Program-made: the position numbers and the translations under genes
Shown here: in pieces, positions 42,404 through 54,395 of the stretch
Layout: each line of letters opens with the position of its first letter
How positions within the stretch are numbered: position 1 is the stretch's first letter
DNA from: Falciphora oryzae
Taxonomy: Eukaryota; Ascomycota; Sordariomycetes; Magnaporthales; Magnaporthaceae
Direction: 5' to 3'
DNA length: 64,000 nucleotides
NCBI GenBank assembly: GCA_000733355.1
Contig: JNVV01000001.1
Location: forward strand, 3,692,278 to 3,756,277
Notes under the pieces: model-generated
What the model saw: the letters and a program-made list of their open reading frames with translations, nothing else
Told to the model about the DNA's origin: nothing
The model's database searches: none

Positions 42404-43424
42404 CCCGTTCTAGTTCTGACCCTTTCCCCCTTTCATCGTTTCCCGCTTTGGGCTTGTTTATGATTTTTGTAATACTATTTCAGGTGAGCTTTGGGACATT
42501 ACGACATATGGCTCTAAATACAGGCAGGCACAGATTCACGCCGCTTATCTTCTCCCTGGTGTTCTCTTGATCAACTTGCTATTGCATGTAAATTAGGTTC
42601 CTCTTTTCGGATGGCAGGATCGATCAGCCGCGAACGTCGCCCGGGCGCGTGGCGTTATTTGTGACAAGCTTTTGTGTCCGTCATGAGCCGGTATTTCACG
42701 AGAGTGTATGCACGGTGATCTCCCAAGATAGGTATCCAGCATTATCTCGGTGATTCCCTTTCTATACCATGGAACCATGATATGCTCGCGTGGCCGCTCA
42801 TGCTGTTTCTAATCGCGCCTCCACCCCCATTTCCAAGCCATCACCAACCACGCCTCTGCCATTTTCTCGAAATGCAGAGTGTCGACGACCGGGGAAACCT
42901 ACAACCCAGCCCGTGCTTTCTTATCGCTTAGATGCAGCTGCCAGCCACACTGATGGTCGAGACCCGCGACCACGTTCGCGGAAGTGTATCTCGAAGCATG
43001 CCCTTTCCCCATATCCAGCGGAAGCCCTTGCAACCTTCCGGCCATGATAAGTGTGCTCCTTCCTCTACCTCTTCCAGCTCCTCGAGCTGTGCCTCGTGCC
43101 CCCAAGTTCTCGAACCTTGCTCCAGGTGGCTGGAACTCTGTCCTCGCTGTCGACTTCGTATTTGCATTTAAGACCCAAGGTTCGTCCTAGCGACATTCTC
43201 TGGGTGTCATCACTCTTGTCACCGTTATCCATCCATGTAGTCGCTGTTTCGACCGACGGCACGCCGTATATCGTTATTGAGCACACCATAAACTCAGGCA
43301 TCGCCTCAACAAGAGTCTCGCCTGTCGCCAGAGCTCTCCAACCCTCCCACTTACTCCCTCCCTCCAAGACCTGAGCGGCAGGATCCCCCCGAGGCGGGCA
43401 AAGCAGCGACACGACCGGCACAAA
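42404..43424. other. Intergenic spacer
   Basis: 3' UTR of the UBR7-like gene and promoter of the second permease. Nothing else seen. Confidence 0.5.
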
Positions 43425-45164
43425 ATGGTGTTCGGCTTCATCAACAGGGCCTTCACGGCCCTGTCCCCCGGGCGGCGCGCGAGCGCGCAGAGCGGCGTCA
43501 GCGGCCACAGCGGCAGCACGACCGCAACGACAACCGCCAAGGACGGGCAGGCCGTCGTCGCCGACGCGCCCGAGACGCAGGACGGGCTCAAGCGCCAGAT
43601 CAACACGCGGCAGATGGTCTTCATGGCGCTGTCGAGCTCCATCGGCGCGGGCCTGATGGTGGCGTCGGGCCAGGCGCTGACCAACGCGGGGCCCGGCAAT
43701 ATGGTTCTGGGCTTCGCGGCCGTCGGCTTCGGCGTCGTGTGCACCATGGCGGCGCTGGGCGAGATGGCGGCCGCGCTCCCGCTCAGCGGCTCCTTCTACA
43801 CGTACACGGACCGCTTCGTCGGCCCCGCCGCCGGCTTCGCCATGGCCTGGAACTTCGCCTTCAACTGGCTCATCGTCCTCCCCTTTGAGATCGTCACCAT
43901 CGCCGCCCAGATCAAGCTCTGGGACACGACGGGCGCCGCCCACCCGGCCCTCGTCATCGCCGGCTTCCTCACCTTCGTTTCGCTCGTCTCGCTGATGGGC
44001 TCCCGCTGGTTCAGCGAGGCCGAGAACGCCCTGGGCGGCCTCAAGATCCTCGCCATCTCCATCTTCATCTGCCTCGCCATCGGGCTCACAACCACCGGCC
44101 AGCCCTTCGTGCCCGGCCGCACCGTCCCCCTGCCCCAGGGCCAGATCGCCTACGGCACCACCTTCTGGCGGCACCCGGGCGCCTTCCTGCACGGCTTCCA
44201 GGGCTTCCTGACCGTCTTCAAGATCGCGGGCATGGCGTACGGCGGCACGGAAACCCTCGGCCTGACGGCGGCCGAGTGCCTGCGCCCCTGCAGGCTGATG
44301 CGCATCGCCACCTACGTGACCTTTGCCCGCATCTTCCTCTTCTACCTCCTCGGCCTGACCATGCTCGGCTTCCTCCTGCCCTCCAACACGGTCGAGCTGA
44401 CCCGCTCCGACGGCGGCGCCACCCCGTCCCCCTTCGTCCTGGCCATGCGCCAGGCGGGGCTCCGCGTCGTCGAGTACGTCATCAACACGTGCATCGTCGC
44501 CGCCCTGACCTCCATGGCCAACGTGGCCATCTTCGCCTCGTCGCGCGCCCTGCACGCCCTCAGCACAAAGGGCATGGCGCCCAGGTTCATCTCGCGCACC
44601 CGCCGCGGCGTCCCCGTCTTCGCGACCGCAATCTCGATCGGCTTCGGCCTGCTGGCCTTCGTCGGCGCCGCCCCCGGAGGCTCCGTCATCTTCTCGTGGC
44701 TCCTCTCGCTGGCCGGCATGTCCAACTACTTCACCTGGCTGGCCATCTGCGTCAGCCACGTGCGCTTCCGCCACGCCCTCCGCCACAACGGCAGGCCCGT
44801 CTCGTCGCTCAGCTTCGCGAGCCCCTTTGGCACCTGGGGCGCCTGGGTCGGCATCGCCACGTCGCTCAGCGGCCTCAGCTCCCAGATCGCCATGGCCTTT
44901 TGGCCCATGGCCCCGGGAGCCCCCATCAACCCTAAGGAGGTGGCCATGGACGTTATCGGCGCCCCCGCCGTCATGATCCTCTTCGTCGCGTACCTGGTCT
45001 ACCAGAAGCGCAACGGCGGCGGCTGCCGCGTCTTCCGCCCCGTCGCCGAGATCGACGTCGACACGGGCTTCCGCGGCCGCGCCGAGCTCGAGCGCGAGAA
45101 GGAGGAGCTGTCGGCCGCGGAGTCCACCACCGACACCCCGGCCGCCGCCCCCGCGAGCAACTAG
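43425..45164 (+). CDS. Amino acid permease (APC superfamily)
   Basis: A single exon of 579 residues. A hydrophilic tail of about 60 residues precedes the first helix signature MALSSSIGAGLMVASGQALT. Then LPLSGSFYTYTDRFVGPAAGFAMAW and the middle motif GTETLGLTAAECLRPCRLMR follow, as in the fungal YAT permeases, with about 12 helices in all. It is intronless, unlike the permease at 1.4-3.3 kb, and diverges from it, so they are not recent duplicates. A proton-coupled amino acid uptake role at the plasma membrane is expected; substrate unknown. Confidence 0.9.
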   Translation: MVFGFINRAFTALSPGRRASAQSGVSGHSGSTTATTTAKDGQAVVADAPETQDGLKRQINTRQMVFMALSSSIGAGLMVASGQALTNAGPGNMVLGFAAVGFGVVCTMAALGEMAAALPLSGSFYTYTDRFVGPAAGFAMAWNFAFNWLIVLPFEIVTIAAQIKLWDTTGAAHPALVIAGFLTFVSLVSLMGSRWFSEAENALGGLKILAISIFICLAIGLTTTGQPFVPGRTVPLPQGQIAYGTTFWRHPGAFLHGFQGFLTVFKIAGMAYGGTETLGLTAAECLRPCRLMRIATYVTFARIFLFYLLGLTMLGFLLPSNTVELTRSDGGATPSPFVLAMRQAGLRVVEYVINTCIVAALTSMANVAIFASSRALHALSTKGMAPRFISRTRRGVPVFATAISIGFGLLAFVGAAPGGSVIFSWLLSLAGMSNYFTWLAICVSHVRFRHALRHNGRPVSSLSFASPFGTWGAWVGIATSLSGLSSQIAMAFWPMAPGAPINPKEVAMDVIGAPAVMILFVAYLVYQKRNGGGCRVFRPVAEIDVDTGFRGRAELEREKEELSAAESTTDTPAAAPASN

Positions 45165-45621
45165 TGCCGCCGCGGATCGGGCTTCCCGAGGCAGCCGGAA
45201 GAATTTGGTCCAGCTGCCTGAAGAACGGCGAGCGTAGAGAACATACCCGAGTCTTACTAGAGACAACTGCCTGACCCTAGTGGTCTTGGCGACAGCTCCA
45301 AGGAGCAGAAGCTGGTCTCAAATCAGGGGGCCAGTGACCTTTGTACCTAAGAAAACGGCATCGGTCGTTAACACTTTTCTTATTTGTAATCTCACTGGGC
45401 GTTTGGCGGGAGGCGGTTGGTTGGTCAAAGAGGCTGTGCCGTGGAGGGAATCTAGTAGATCAGTTTTATTTAACATTTCTTCAGAAAACCCTGGGTCCAG
45501 AGCACGCTCGGTGTGATTCAGTGCGCTGTTTGCATAAAAAGAAAAAAAGGGTAACCTCGAACCAGTGCTGGAAAACAATACTAGATGCTAAGACAGACAA
45601 CAAGTGGAATAATCGTCATGA
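45165..45621. other. Intergenic spacer
   Basis: Convergent 3' ends; no gene seen. Confidence 0.5.
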
Positions 45622-47551
45622 CTAGAGGATGGGATCATCCCTTTGCATGGCAACGCCGCCCATCGAGAATCCAACTCCGGCCTGCTGCTGTTGGCCCTTG
45701 GCATCGGACGTTTGCGAGTTCTGTGAGCTTTCTGAAGAGTTGAGCGATGCTAGAATCGAAGTCCGGCCATGCTGTACCTGTCCGTCGACTGCTGAGCCAT
45801 CGCCGGGCCCTTGGGTTGAGACTGCATTTGTGCCCAGTTCATCTTGCTGCTGCTGTTGATCTTGAAATTGTTGTTGCTGCTGCTGGTTCTCCTGATCCAT
45901 AGCGGCTTGTTCCTCCTCGAGCTGCATCTTAAGCTGCTGTTCGGCGGCAAGCGCCGCGGCGGCGCGCTCGACCTCGGCCAGACGCTTAGTCTCGGCCGGG
46001 TCGATGAGGTCGTCGTCGTCGCTCCAGCAGGGGTCGTCGTCGGGGATCTCGGGCATGGCCATGCGCTTCCAGAAGCGGACCTCCTGGCGCAGGGCGGCGT
46101 GCTCGACGCGGGACTCGTAGCGGGACGGCTCGGCGTCGTAGCGGGCGCGAAACCGGCGGGCGAGCTCGTTGAGGCGACCGCCGCGCCCCTGCATGTCCCA
46201 GACCTGCTCGCGCAGGCGCGAGTTCTCCTCGCGCGCCTCGGCGAGCTGCTCGCGGTACGACCGATGCCAGGCCGAGACGTCCGACACGTTGCGCGACTTG
46301 TACTCGTGCGCCTGCCGCACCATGGTGCCCAGCGCCGACGCGTACTGCTGCAGGAGCGCCATGTTGGTGTCCCTCTCGTGAGTTGCGCGGTCCAGCGCCT
46401 CTGACAGGGCCGATACCAGCACGTCAAGGTTCTCCGCTGTGAGGTTGGTAGGGGGTCTTGTTAACAATGTGTTACACGCGAGCCTTACTCCCCGGTTACT
46501 TCCTCGTGCTAGACTTACGGTTCAGGTCTTCAGCGTTTGTGATAATCTCCTCGTTGGACACGTTCTGCGCCCTAGCCTTGGACCGGATCTTACCGACCAG
46601 GGAGACCACTTCCTCAAGGACTCTCCTGTTGTCCGCCAGTTGCCTACTGAGGTCCTCGACCATAGCGTAGATGTAGTTAAGCTCTGTCTGGTGGCCGGCC
46701 GGCGTAGGGCCCACCATGCCGGCACCCATGTTCCCACCGTTAATACCGTTCATGGTGATTGTGGCGTTATGGTCCTGGCGAATAAACGGCGCAAAGAACG
46801 GAGGGGGTCGGACGTCGGTCTTGCGCCCCTCGTCGCGGGGAGGCAACGGCGGCGGGGGCGGCAATAGAGGCGGCGAAGGGTGAGAAGGCCAGGAGCCGTG
46901 AGGTGGCGGAGGAGGTCCGCCCGAGTCAAGGGGCCCAAAGACCGGAATGCCGGGGCGACTTTGCCGCGCAGAGAGGAAGTCGAGACGATCTAGGCCTTGT
47001 GGGACTGTTGACGACTTCTGCTGAGCAAATCTGAAGGCCTTCGACTTGGGCTTGCCCTCCGTCAACTGGGCCTGAAGTCGCAATCGAACTTTGGGCGGGC
47101 CCTGATCTTGAGACCCTGAGGGTGGGCAGCTCTGTGCGGGCAGCTGATCGCGGGGTTGGCGCAAGAGAAGCACGGGGTCGTCGTCGGCGAAGGGGTCAAG
47201 CAGGCTGGCTGGGGTCGAATCGGCGGCGGCAAGAACAGGGTGCGATTGAAGCGGTCTGGGGCCACTGGGAGCAGCGGGAGGAACTCGTGGCGCGGCAGAA
47301 GAAAGCTCTGTTTGGTGCGACGTAGATGCGTGTGGTGGTTCAATGGGACGGCCCAAAAAATCGACCTCGCCGGTGTCCTCAGTGCTAACGTTGTTCAACG
47401 CCGCCGCCAGATTTCGCAACCAAGCACGCTGCAAAGCATCGCGGCTCGACTCGCTGTCCAAAGCAGGGGTTGTGGTGGTGGGTCGATCTGCGTCAGGCGC
47501 GCACTCATTGGGCAGAGCGCCAGGGGTGGATCTAACGACCCTGTCGGCCAT
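45622..47551 (-). CDS. Conserved fungal coiled-coil protein, unnamed
   Basis: Exons 47551-46519 and 46436-45622 give 615 residues. The N-terminal third is Pro-rich and disordered (runs such as PPPPHG and LLPPPPPLPP). The middle has the conserved-looking helix NYIYAMVEDLSRQLADNRRV continuing into LVSALSEALDRATHERDTNM and AWHRSYREQLAEAREENSRL, a likely coiled coil. Then comes FWKRMAMPEIPDDDPCWSDD, and a Gln-rich tail with several short Q runs. I recognise the arrangement as a conserved ascomycete protein without assigned function; no enzymatic motif is present. Confidence 0.82.
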
Positions 47552-48219
47552 GTTGGCTGCGGTGCAAGGGCTGGGCGTGGGACTAGCGCGAGCGGCGGGG
47601 TGATGTTAGCGCATCGCCGTGTGGAAACGGCAGTTGCAAAACTCACTCCCACATCAGTTGCCGATCACGACATGCCGCAGCAGGCGCGATACACGGAGAC
47701 AAGGTCGATGACAGGTGAGGGGCCGTCGAAAAGAGGAAAGAGCAGATGTTTGAAATACGCAATCTTGTTCCTTGCTTCTCAACTGCTTTCGGAGCATTGC
47801 CTGCTGCTACGACGGGTGTCAAGTGGCGAGAGAATCAGGCGGCGACGGAACGGAAGAGCGATGGAGAGAAAGGAGAAGGAAAGAAGTAATGGTGTTTGTG
47901 TGAGTCGGTGGAGGGTAAGAACCGCAAACGAAGACAGGGTCAGAAGACGTCAGAGAAAAAGAAGAGCAAACAGACCAACCTGCAAGGTTAAGTGTTTGCT
48001 GTTGGGACTAGGGACTGCAACTCAGGTTTACAAGTGGCGTGTCTGGCTGTTTCCTATACATTTTTACTGTTTGCGCCGCGCTATCAGAATCCAATCAGAC
48101 GAAAGGCGTACCCAATTCTATTCTAGGAAGTCGCGCTCCAGTCCCAATATCCAAGCACGACCTTAACGGCACACTCCTTTCCGTCCTTCCAAACACATAG
48201 GAGCCATATGCATATGCTC
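47552..48219. other. Intergenic spacer
   Basis: Promoter of the coiled-coil gene and 3' side of the MATE gene; purine-rich 47820-47990. No gene seen. Confidence 0.5.
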
Positions 48220-49960
48220 TCAGACATGGTCCTCAGCAGCGACGGGTCCTGCGCCGCCAGTCTCCAACTGCCGCTCACCCTCTAGTTGCGCCGCCACCGC
48301 CAGCCCGCCGCTCTCTAGTCTTTCTCTCGCCCTCTCCACCTCGCGCTCCCACTTACTCATCCCGACGATCACCCACTCAAGAGCTCCTACCAGGTATAGG
48401 GCCACGCACTGCCCAATCCACAGGCCCCCAAGCCCCCATCCGTGGAATGCCAGGTATATCCCCATGGGCAGCGCGCCGCCGTAATAGCTGAGGATGTTGA
48501 CCGCCGCGCCCACGGACTGCCGCCCCATGCCGCGGAGCGCGCCGCCGCACGAGCCGTTGAGCCCGTCGGCGATCTGGAAGAGCGCCACCCACGGCATGAC
48601 CTCGCCCACGAGCCGGACCACCCTCTCGTCGTCGTTGAACAGGCGCCCGAACACGTTCTTGCTGCCCCATAGCGCTGCCAGGATCAGGCTACCGTTCAGC
48701 ACGCTGAGCACCGCGGCGCAGTGCGCTGCCCGCTCGGCGTCGCCCGCCCGCCGCGCCCCCAGCAGGTTGCCCAGGCGCGACGACGTCGCCACCCCGAGGC
48801 CGAACGGGATCGTGTTGATGATCTGGTCCGCCGTCATGATGACGCTCTGCGCCGCGAGCGGGATCGTGCCCAGCTGCCCCGCCGCCAGCGCCACGATCTC
48901 GAACGCCCACCATTCGGTGCCCACGTGCATGATGCCGAGGAGGGCCAGCTTCACAAAAGGGGCCATGTGAGCTGGCCGCAGCGCTCGCCGTAGATCGAAC
49001 CCGCCCCAGCATTCGTGTCCCCGCACGAAGGCCGCGTAGGCTACGAGCAGCAGAAACGAGACCCAGTAAGCGATTCCTGTCGCTATGGGGGCGCCGTAGA
49101 GCCCAAGTCCAAGGTTATGGATGAGGACGTAGTTGAGCACTGCGCTCAGGGGTGATGTTATCAAGAGCACGTAGGTCCCGGGCTGGTATATCTCTGTAGG
49201 TTCACAAGTATTGTCAGGAAAATGCATCTCGGTTCTCCTCTCACAGCCCTTTGGGTTTACTGGACAGTAACACCTTCCGGTCGGAATCTCACGTGTGTCC
49301 CAACGCTTAGGAGATTGAAAACTACTTACCCTGGGCTTGTAGATACTTTTTCATTGCCTCAAACCAGATGTACCCGAAGCCGCCCGGGATCAAGCATCGC
49401 AGGAATCGGGAGCTCTGCACGCAGATGAACTCCTCCTGGCCGAGCGCACGGAATAGGGGCTCGGAGAACCACCACACACAAGCGACGGCGACGTAAAATG
49501 CGGTGAGAATAACGACACCGCGCTGCAGTAGGATCCCGAGGTCGTGTTTGCTGGCCGAGCCTGTGTAGCTGCTCGAGGCCAGGGTGTCGAGAGCCGTGGT
49601 TCCGCCCAGCGCGATCAGCCAAGCGGTCGACATGGCAAACATGTACGAGAAAGCTGCCGTGGCAAGAGCCTCGGGGCTCAGGCGACCCACGATCAGCACC
49701 GACACCGTCTGCACCGAGTTCTGCAGCGTGTAAGCCAGGATCACGGGTATGGAGGTCTTGGTCAGGAGCCATATCTCGGAGAGGCACTGGCGGTACTGCG
49801 AAGGTCTGGAAGCCTCGCTCGCGCCAACCGAGATGCTGTCGGGCGTGGACAGTGTCGACGCAGAGCCCTCGATAGAGGCAGGCTTGGGCAGGAGACTTGT
49901 TGTCTCGGTAGGTTGATTTTCGGTATCGCCCGGCCCTCGGGCATCCTGAGTTGCAGGCAT
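48220..49960 (-). CDS. MATE family transporter
   Basis: Exons 49960-49330 and 49193-48220 give 534 residues. After a hydrophilic N-tail of about 65 residues come 12 predicted helices in two similar halves, with family features such as SIPVILAYTLQNSVQTVSVL, GGTTALDTLASSSYTG in the first half and NTIPFGLGVATSSRLGNLLG in the second. MATE proteins export cationic or polyaromatic compounds by proton or sodium antiport, in fungi at the plasma or vacuolar membrane. An in-frame ATG upstream (50068) would add a hydrophobic extension; the start at 49960 fits the family better. Confidence 0.93.
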
Positions 49961-51560
49961 TTCTGAAGTCAAGGGCCACGGCCAGCAAGGCAGGGCATAA
50001 CACAGAACATCCAGAGAAGTGAAACCACGAGGCGTCTGCCAGAGCCAAATCCCAAAAAGGTACAACAAATAATTTCAGTGAAACAAAATGGGAAGCGAAG
50101 CAGAAACGAAGAAAAGATAAAGGAAACAAAAAGGCGAGGCTTTCAACAAGGCGTCACTTTCACCCTTCAGGTTTGAGCTTCGGAATGACGGGGCAGATTG
50201 TGTTTAAGGATGCACTAAAATCCAGGTACTGGGTGTCTGGGTAGGTAGATGTAGATAAGACGAGGGGAAACATGAAATAGCAGGGGAGACTAAGTTGGAG
50301 ACGGCACTTGCTCGACGAGGTGGACCCTCAGTGATGTGATATAAGGCGACTCGAGTAGGGAGCCCAGGAGACGTGCCTGCACATTTCCCGCGGGCAGGGC
50401 CCCGTCAAGAACGGCAGAGGCGGTATCGAGTGTACTCAGTATGCTATGCAGTGCCCTCTTGACTCGCTACTCTGCCATTGGCCAATGGGTTCAAGCTTCT
50501 GCTTCACCGTCTAGTCATACAGTAAATGCACGACACCTTCGGTTGTTGGCTCTGGGCAGTGTGCTCGCCCAAACACGGGCAGCTATCTGGGCCCGGTCTT
50601 GGCCCGCCCCATCGACCTGCAGTCGTGATAGGGGCCTGATGCGGGCGGAGGTGTCACACGAAGGGCGCGGGACGGACGGCGGTGACGGGACCCAGCGCGA
50701 GCCTTGGGCTTGTTCGGGCGGGGGAAGTCCGAGCCTCGGGAAGCCCGCCCCCGCCGCCCTTATCTGGGCCCAATGGCGCAAAAGAATAAATGCCGGACGT
50801 AGCGTAATGCCATTAGGTCGCCCGGCGATTTTGCCCTGTCTATGCGGCCTTTTGCATTTACCGCTGCGAGCCCACGGCGTTTATTTACGTAAATCGTGTG
50901 GACTGGCTTGTTAGTGAGAGCCGAAGAAGGCATCGATCGAAAGCAGGATGGGAGAAGACGTTGAAATGTGATGGGAATTTGCTCCTGTGAGAAAATGGTG
51001 ACCGACTTACACCGTTACACACACAAGCATAAGGCCGCTGGAGGGCACCATCTCATCGCAAAATTTAGCGTCTGACCCCCACTGTGCCAGGAGTGAGATT
51101 AGGTCATGTTGAGGCTCCAACCCACCAGATGCTTGCCTTCACCGCGTGCAGGGTCAGGAGAAGGGAAGACGTCAAGGCGCTGTGGATGCAGGAATTGCAA
51201 TCAAAAGCCGAAAAGAATCTCTCCGGGGCTCGAAGACTTTTCATCCTAACTGCCTGCATGGAAAACATATAGAAAAACATGAACACTCGGCCCGAGAAAC
51301 ACCTCGAAGGAACCAGCCTGAACTCCGCGCCTGCTGGGTGACTTGTTTGGGCATTATGGTGTTCGGAGACAACAATAACAAGATGTGAAAATGGCTGACG
51401 AAAAGAACAAGAAAAGAAAAATTAAGAACGTGTTAGAGAGATCAGAAAAGAAGAAGGGGAAGATAAGAGCTGAAAAAAAGCAAAAGCATTAGGTACCAGG
51501 GAGGCCATTAAAAAGATTATAAACTTCAAAACCCAGCAGCCGCCAATCCGTCACCCGGCG
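49961..51560. other. Intergenic spacer
   Basis: Promoter of the MATE gene and 3' region of the zinc-cluster gene. 51370-51490 is A/G-rich on the plus strand. No gene seen. Confidence 0.5.
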
Positions 51561-54395
51561 TCACCATGGCGATATCGCCCTCCCATCCTTCCTCTCACCA
51601 CCGCCAGTGCCAGCACCGGGGCTGAGGCCCTCTCCAACCCGCCCGCCGGCCGCGTCATCCGAGCTAGCGCGGCGCTTGCCCTCCGCAACCGCCGACAGCC
51701 CCTCCCCAGCCGGCACCGCGGCACTACCACCAACATTGCCGTCCGCCGCCGCCGCCGAGCCACCGCCGCCGAGCCACTCCTGCAGCCGCAGCGCGGAGCG
51801 GAGGGCGCGGCCGGCGATCTCCCAGTTGTCGAGGCTCATCTGGACGCCCCAGATGTTGAGCATGCTCTTGATGAGGCGGTCGTGCGGCGTCCCCCTCGCC
51901 GACGACACGATGGGCAGCACGATCCAGCCGAACACGCCCAGCGCCCCGCGCCACCGCGTCAGCGACACCCGCCACGTCGCCGCCCAGAGCCGCGCCAGGT
52001 CCGCCCGCCCCACCACGGCGCTGAACGGCCGCCGCGACGCCGCCGCCCGGCAGTACAGGAGCGCCGCCTGCCGCACCGCCTCGTACATGTAGTCGGGCGG
52101 CTCCGTCGTCGTCGTCGTCGTCGTGGCTTCTGTCGTGCTTTGGGGTACCGGCGGCTCGGGCGAGCCGAATGATCCCGCGTCGTCGGCGTCGGGCGACTCG
52201 TGTTTGATGATGACCGGGGTCCTGGCCCTCGCGCTACCGTCTGGTTCCGCGCGCAGGTGCTGTCCGCCGCCGCCTCCGTCCTCCGACGTGGGAGAGCCGC
52301 TGTAGCCACTGAGTGCGGCCCAGTCCCCGACGTTGTCTCCCCAGCCCATCCCATCGTCACCGTCGCCGTTGTTATGAGACGAGTGCGCGGGCAGCTTGGA
52401 TATCCTCTCGAGCATCCACGCCGCCAGCTTCCCGAGCTTGCGCAGCTCCGACGCCGACGGGTCCGGCGGCATGCCCAGCACGCGCGAGATGAGGAACCGC
52501 ATGTCGTCCAGGATCGAGGCCGTGACGGGGTCGATGGCGAGCGCGTCGGCGCAGTCGGCGAAGGGGACGAGCGGCGACACGAGCGGCGTGTTGTAGGCGA
52601 CGCGGAACGGCACGTGGCTGGCCTCGCGGTACTCGAACTCGTCCCCCTTGCGCAGGAACGGCGCGACCTCGAACGACAGCGCGATGGCCACGTCGGCCAC
52701 GATGGCCAGCTTGCCCACCAGCCCGTTCATGCCCAGGCACCGGATGCCGCCGCGCAGGCGGATCATCTCGCGCAGGCCCCGCAGGTGCGCGCGCAGGTCG
52801 CTCGTCTCGCCCCAGTACCACTCGTCCAGGATGAGTTGGATCACGGCCGTGATGGCCTCGTCGCTCGTCGACGACTGCGACGACCGGAGCAGCTCGTTGA
52901 GCATGCGGATCGCCCGGCCCTTGTGCGACATGGTCGTCGTCTTATCGATGTGGCCCGTCTCGTGGAGGAAGCACGACGCGGTGTAGATGGCGACCTGCGC
53001 CAGCAGCGGCGTCTGGATCGCGAACGGGACGTAGAACTTTACGTACTGGTTCTTGTCGGGGTCGGGGTTTCCGTCCAGGGCTGCTTTGAACCTGGAGATG
53101 AACTTGACAACTGTTTGGTTGGGCGTTGTTGACATTAGCAACCCAAGCTTTTGGGTTTGTGACAGCCAGGATACGAAAAATGGCAGCCCAAGTACGAAGC
53201 GGTAAGCAAGCAATGCAGGGTACGCACATATCCGGAGCAGGTCCGCATTCTGCTTCGTCGCCGGGACCGGCAATAGGCTCATGTCCTGGTGGGCTGTGTC
53301 GCCGGGAGGCTGGCTCGTAGGCGCGCCGAGCCGGGCGCTCGTATCCAGCGTCATCAGCCACGACACGATCTCCTCGGTCCTGCCCAGGTTCCAGTTTCCG
53401 CCTAGGAAGCGGTCGGGGATGGCGGTCTGTAGATTCACCATGGCGGCCGTCGCTTTTGCAAGCTGAGGGTGAACCTCGCACTTGGAGCTGCACAGGATGT
53501 TTGCCGGGCCGGGGCCGGGCGGCCCCGGCGACGTCATCCACGGGAGCGCCTCGTACGTCGACGGGCCGGGGAACTGCGTCAGTATGTCGATCCCGGTCCA
53601 CCGGACGAGCTCGCCGGCGTCGAACCCGGAGCACATGCGCTCGCGCCAGGACCGCACGACGCTGGGGTCGATGTCGATCCACTCCGAGGCCACCTGCCCG
53701 ATCTGGAGGAGTGGCAGCTGCTGCGCCCCTGCATTCTCGTGCTTGCCGTCCTCCCCGGGGCCCGCAGGGATCGTCGAGAGGGTGAAGGCCGGTTGCGGGT
53801 CGGACCCTGCAGGGCGTCTGGTGTAACGATGGCGTTAGAATACGTGGCCGCCCGCCGCGCCTCTCCCTTTCCCCTTCTGGGTGGCTGGCGGGTGTGCCAT
53901 GTCTTTTTGGCACCAGCAACGAAAGGATAAAGGCGGATTGGGGAGAGCATCATACCGATGTGTACTCGGAGTGTATTCGCAGGGTGGCTGTGGAAATCTC
54001 CTTGCACAGTTGCTGCAAGGCTGTCCTTGGTTGCACTGCAAGTATCTCGAGGGTTAGAGCACTACACTGGATCAAGCTTGTGTTATTCCGTCCCTATTGC
54101 CCTTGTCGATTTTGCAGCTCAACCCATCACAAACATGGGCAGAGGGAAGGATCTGAAGACATCGAAAGCGAGAGAGACCCAACAGTCTGGTTCTTGCCCC
54201 AAGAGTGGACGTCGAGGGGTCATGCGGGGGTTCTCCGGGGATACTAGTTCCTTTGTATGCCAGAACACGGCATACACAGACACGGCATACACACATACTC
54301 ACCCTCTGCTTTCTCCTTCTGCATTCCGAGCAGGACGTGGTAGTACGCTCAACACGTGAGCCGCGCGAGATTCGTATCTGCATGGCTTCGGACAT
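51561..54395 (-). CDS. Zn(2)Cys(6) transcription factor
   Basis: Exons 54395-54303, 54035-53956 and 53817-51561 give 809 residues. The zinc cluster C22-x2-C25-x6-C32-x5-C38-x2-C41-x8-C50 is split by the first, 267-nt intron and rebuilt exactly (CSECRRRKQR-CNQGQPCSNC). A fungal-specific regulatory domain follows (GRAIRMLNELLRSSQSS, LRGLREMIRLRGGIRCLG). A Ser/Gly/Thr-rich insert with a Thr run sits near residue 600, and the C-terminus is Gly-rich. A further 117-nt intron (53227-53111, GTGCGT..AAACAG) is plausible; it is a multiple of three, so both forms are open, and splicing would give 770 residues. Target genes unknown. Confidence 0.88.

Noticed and set aside
43065..45266. 733-codon minus-strand frame opposite the permease
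   Set aside because: Low-complexity Gly/Ala/Asp/Glu shadow of a GC-rich exon.
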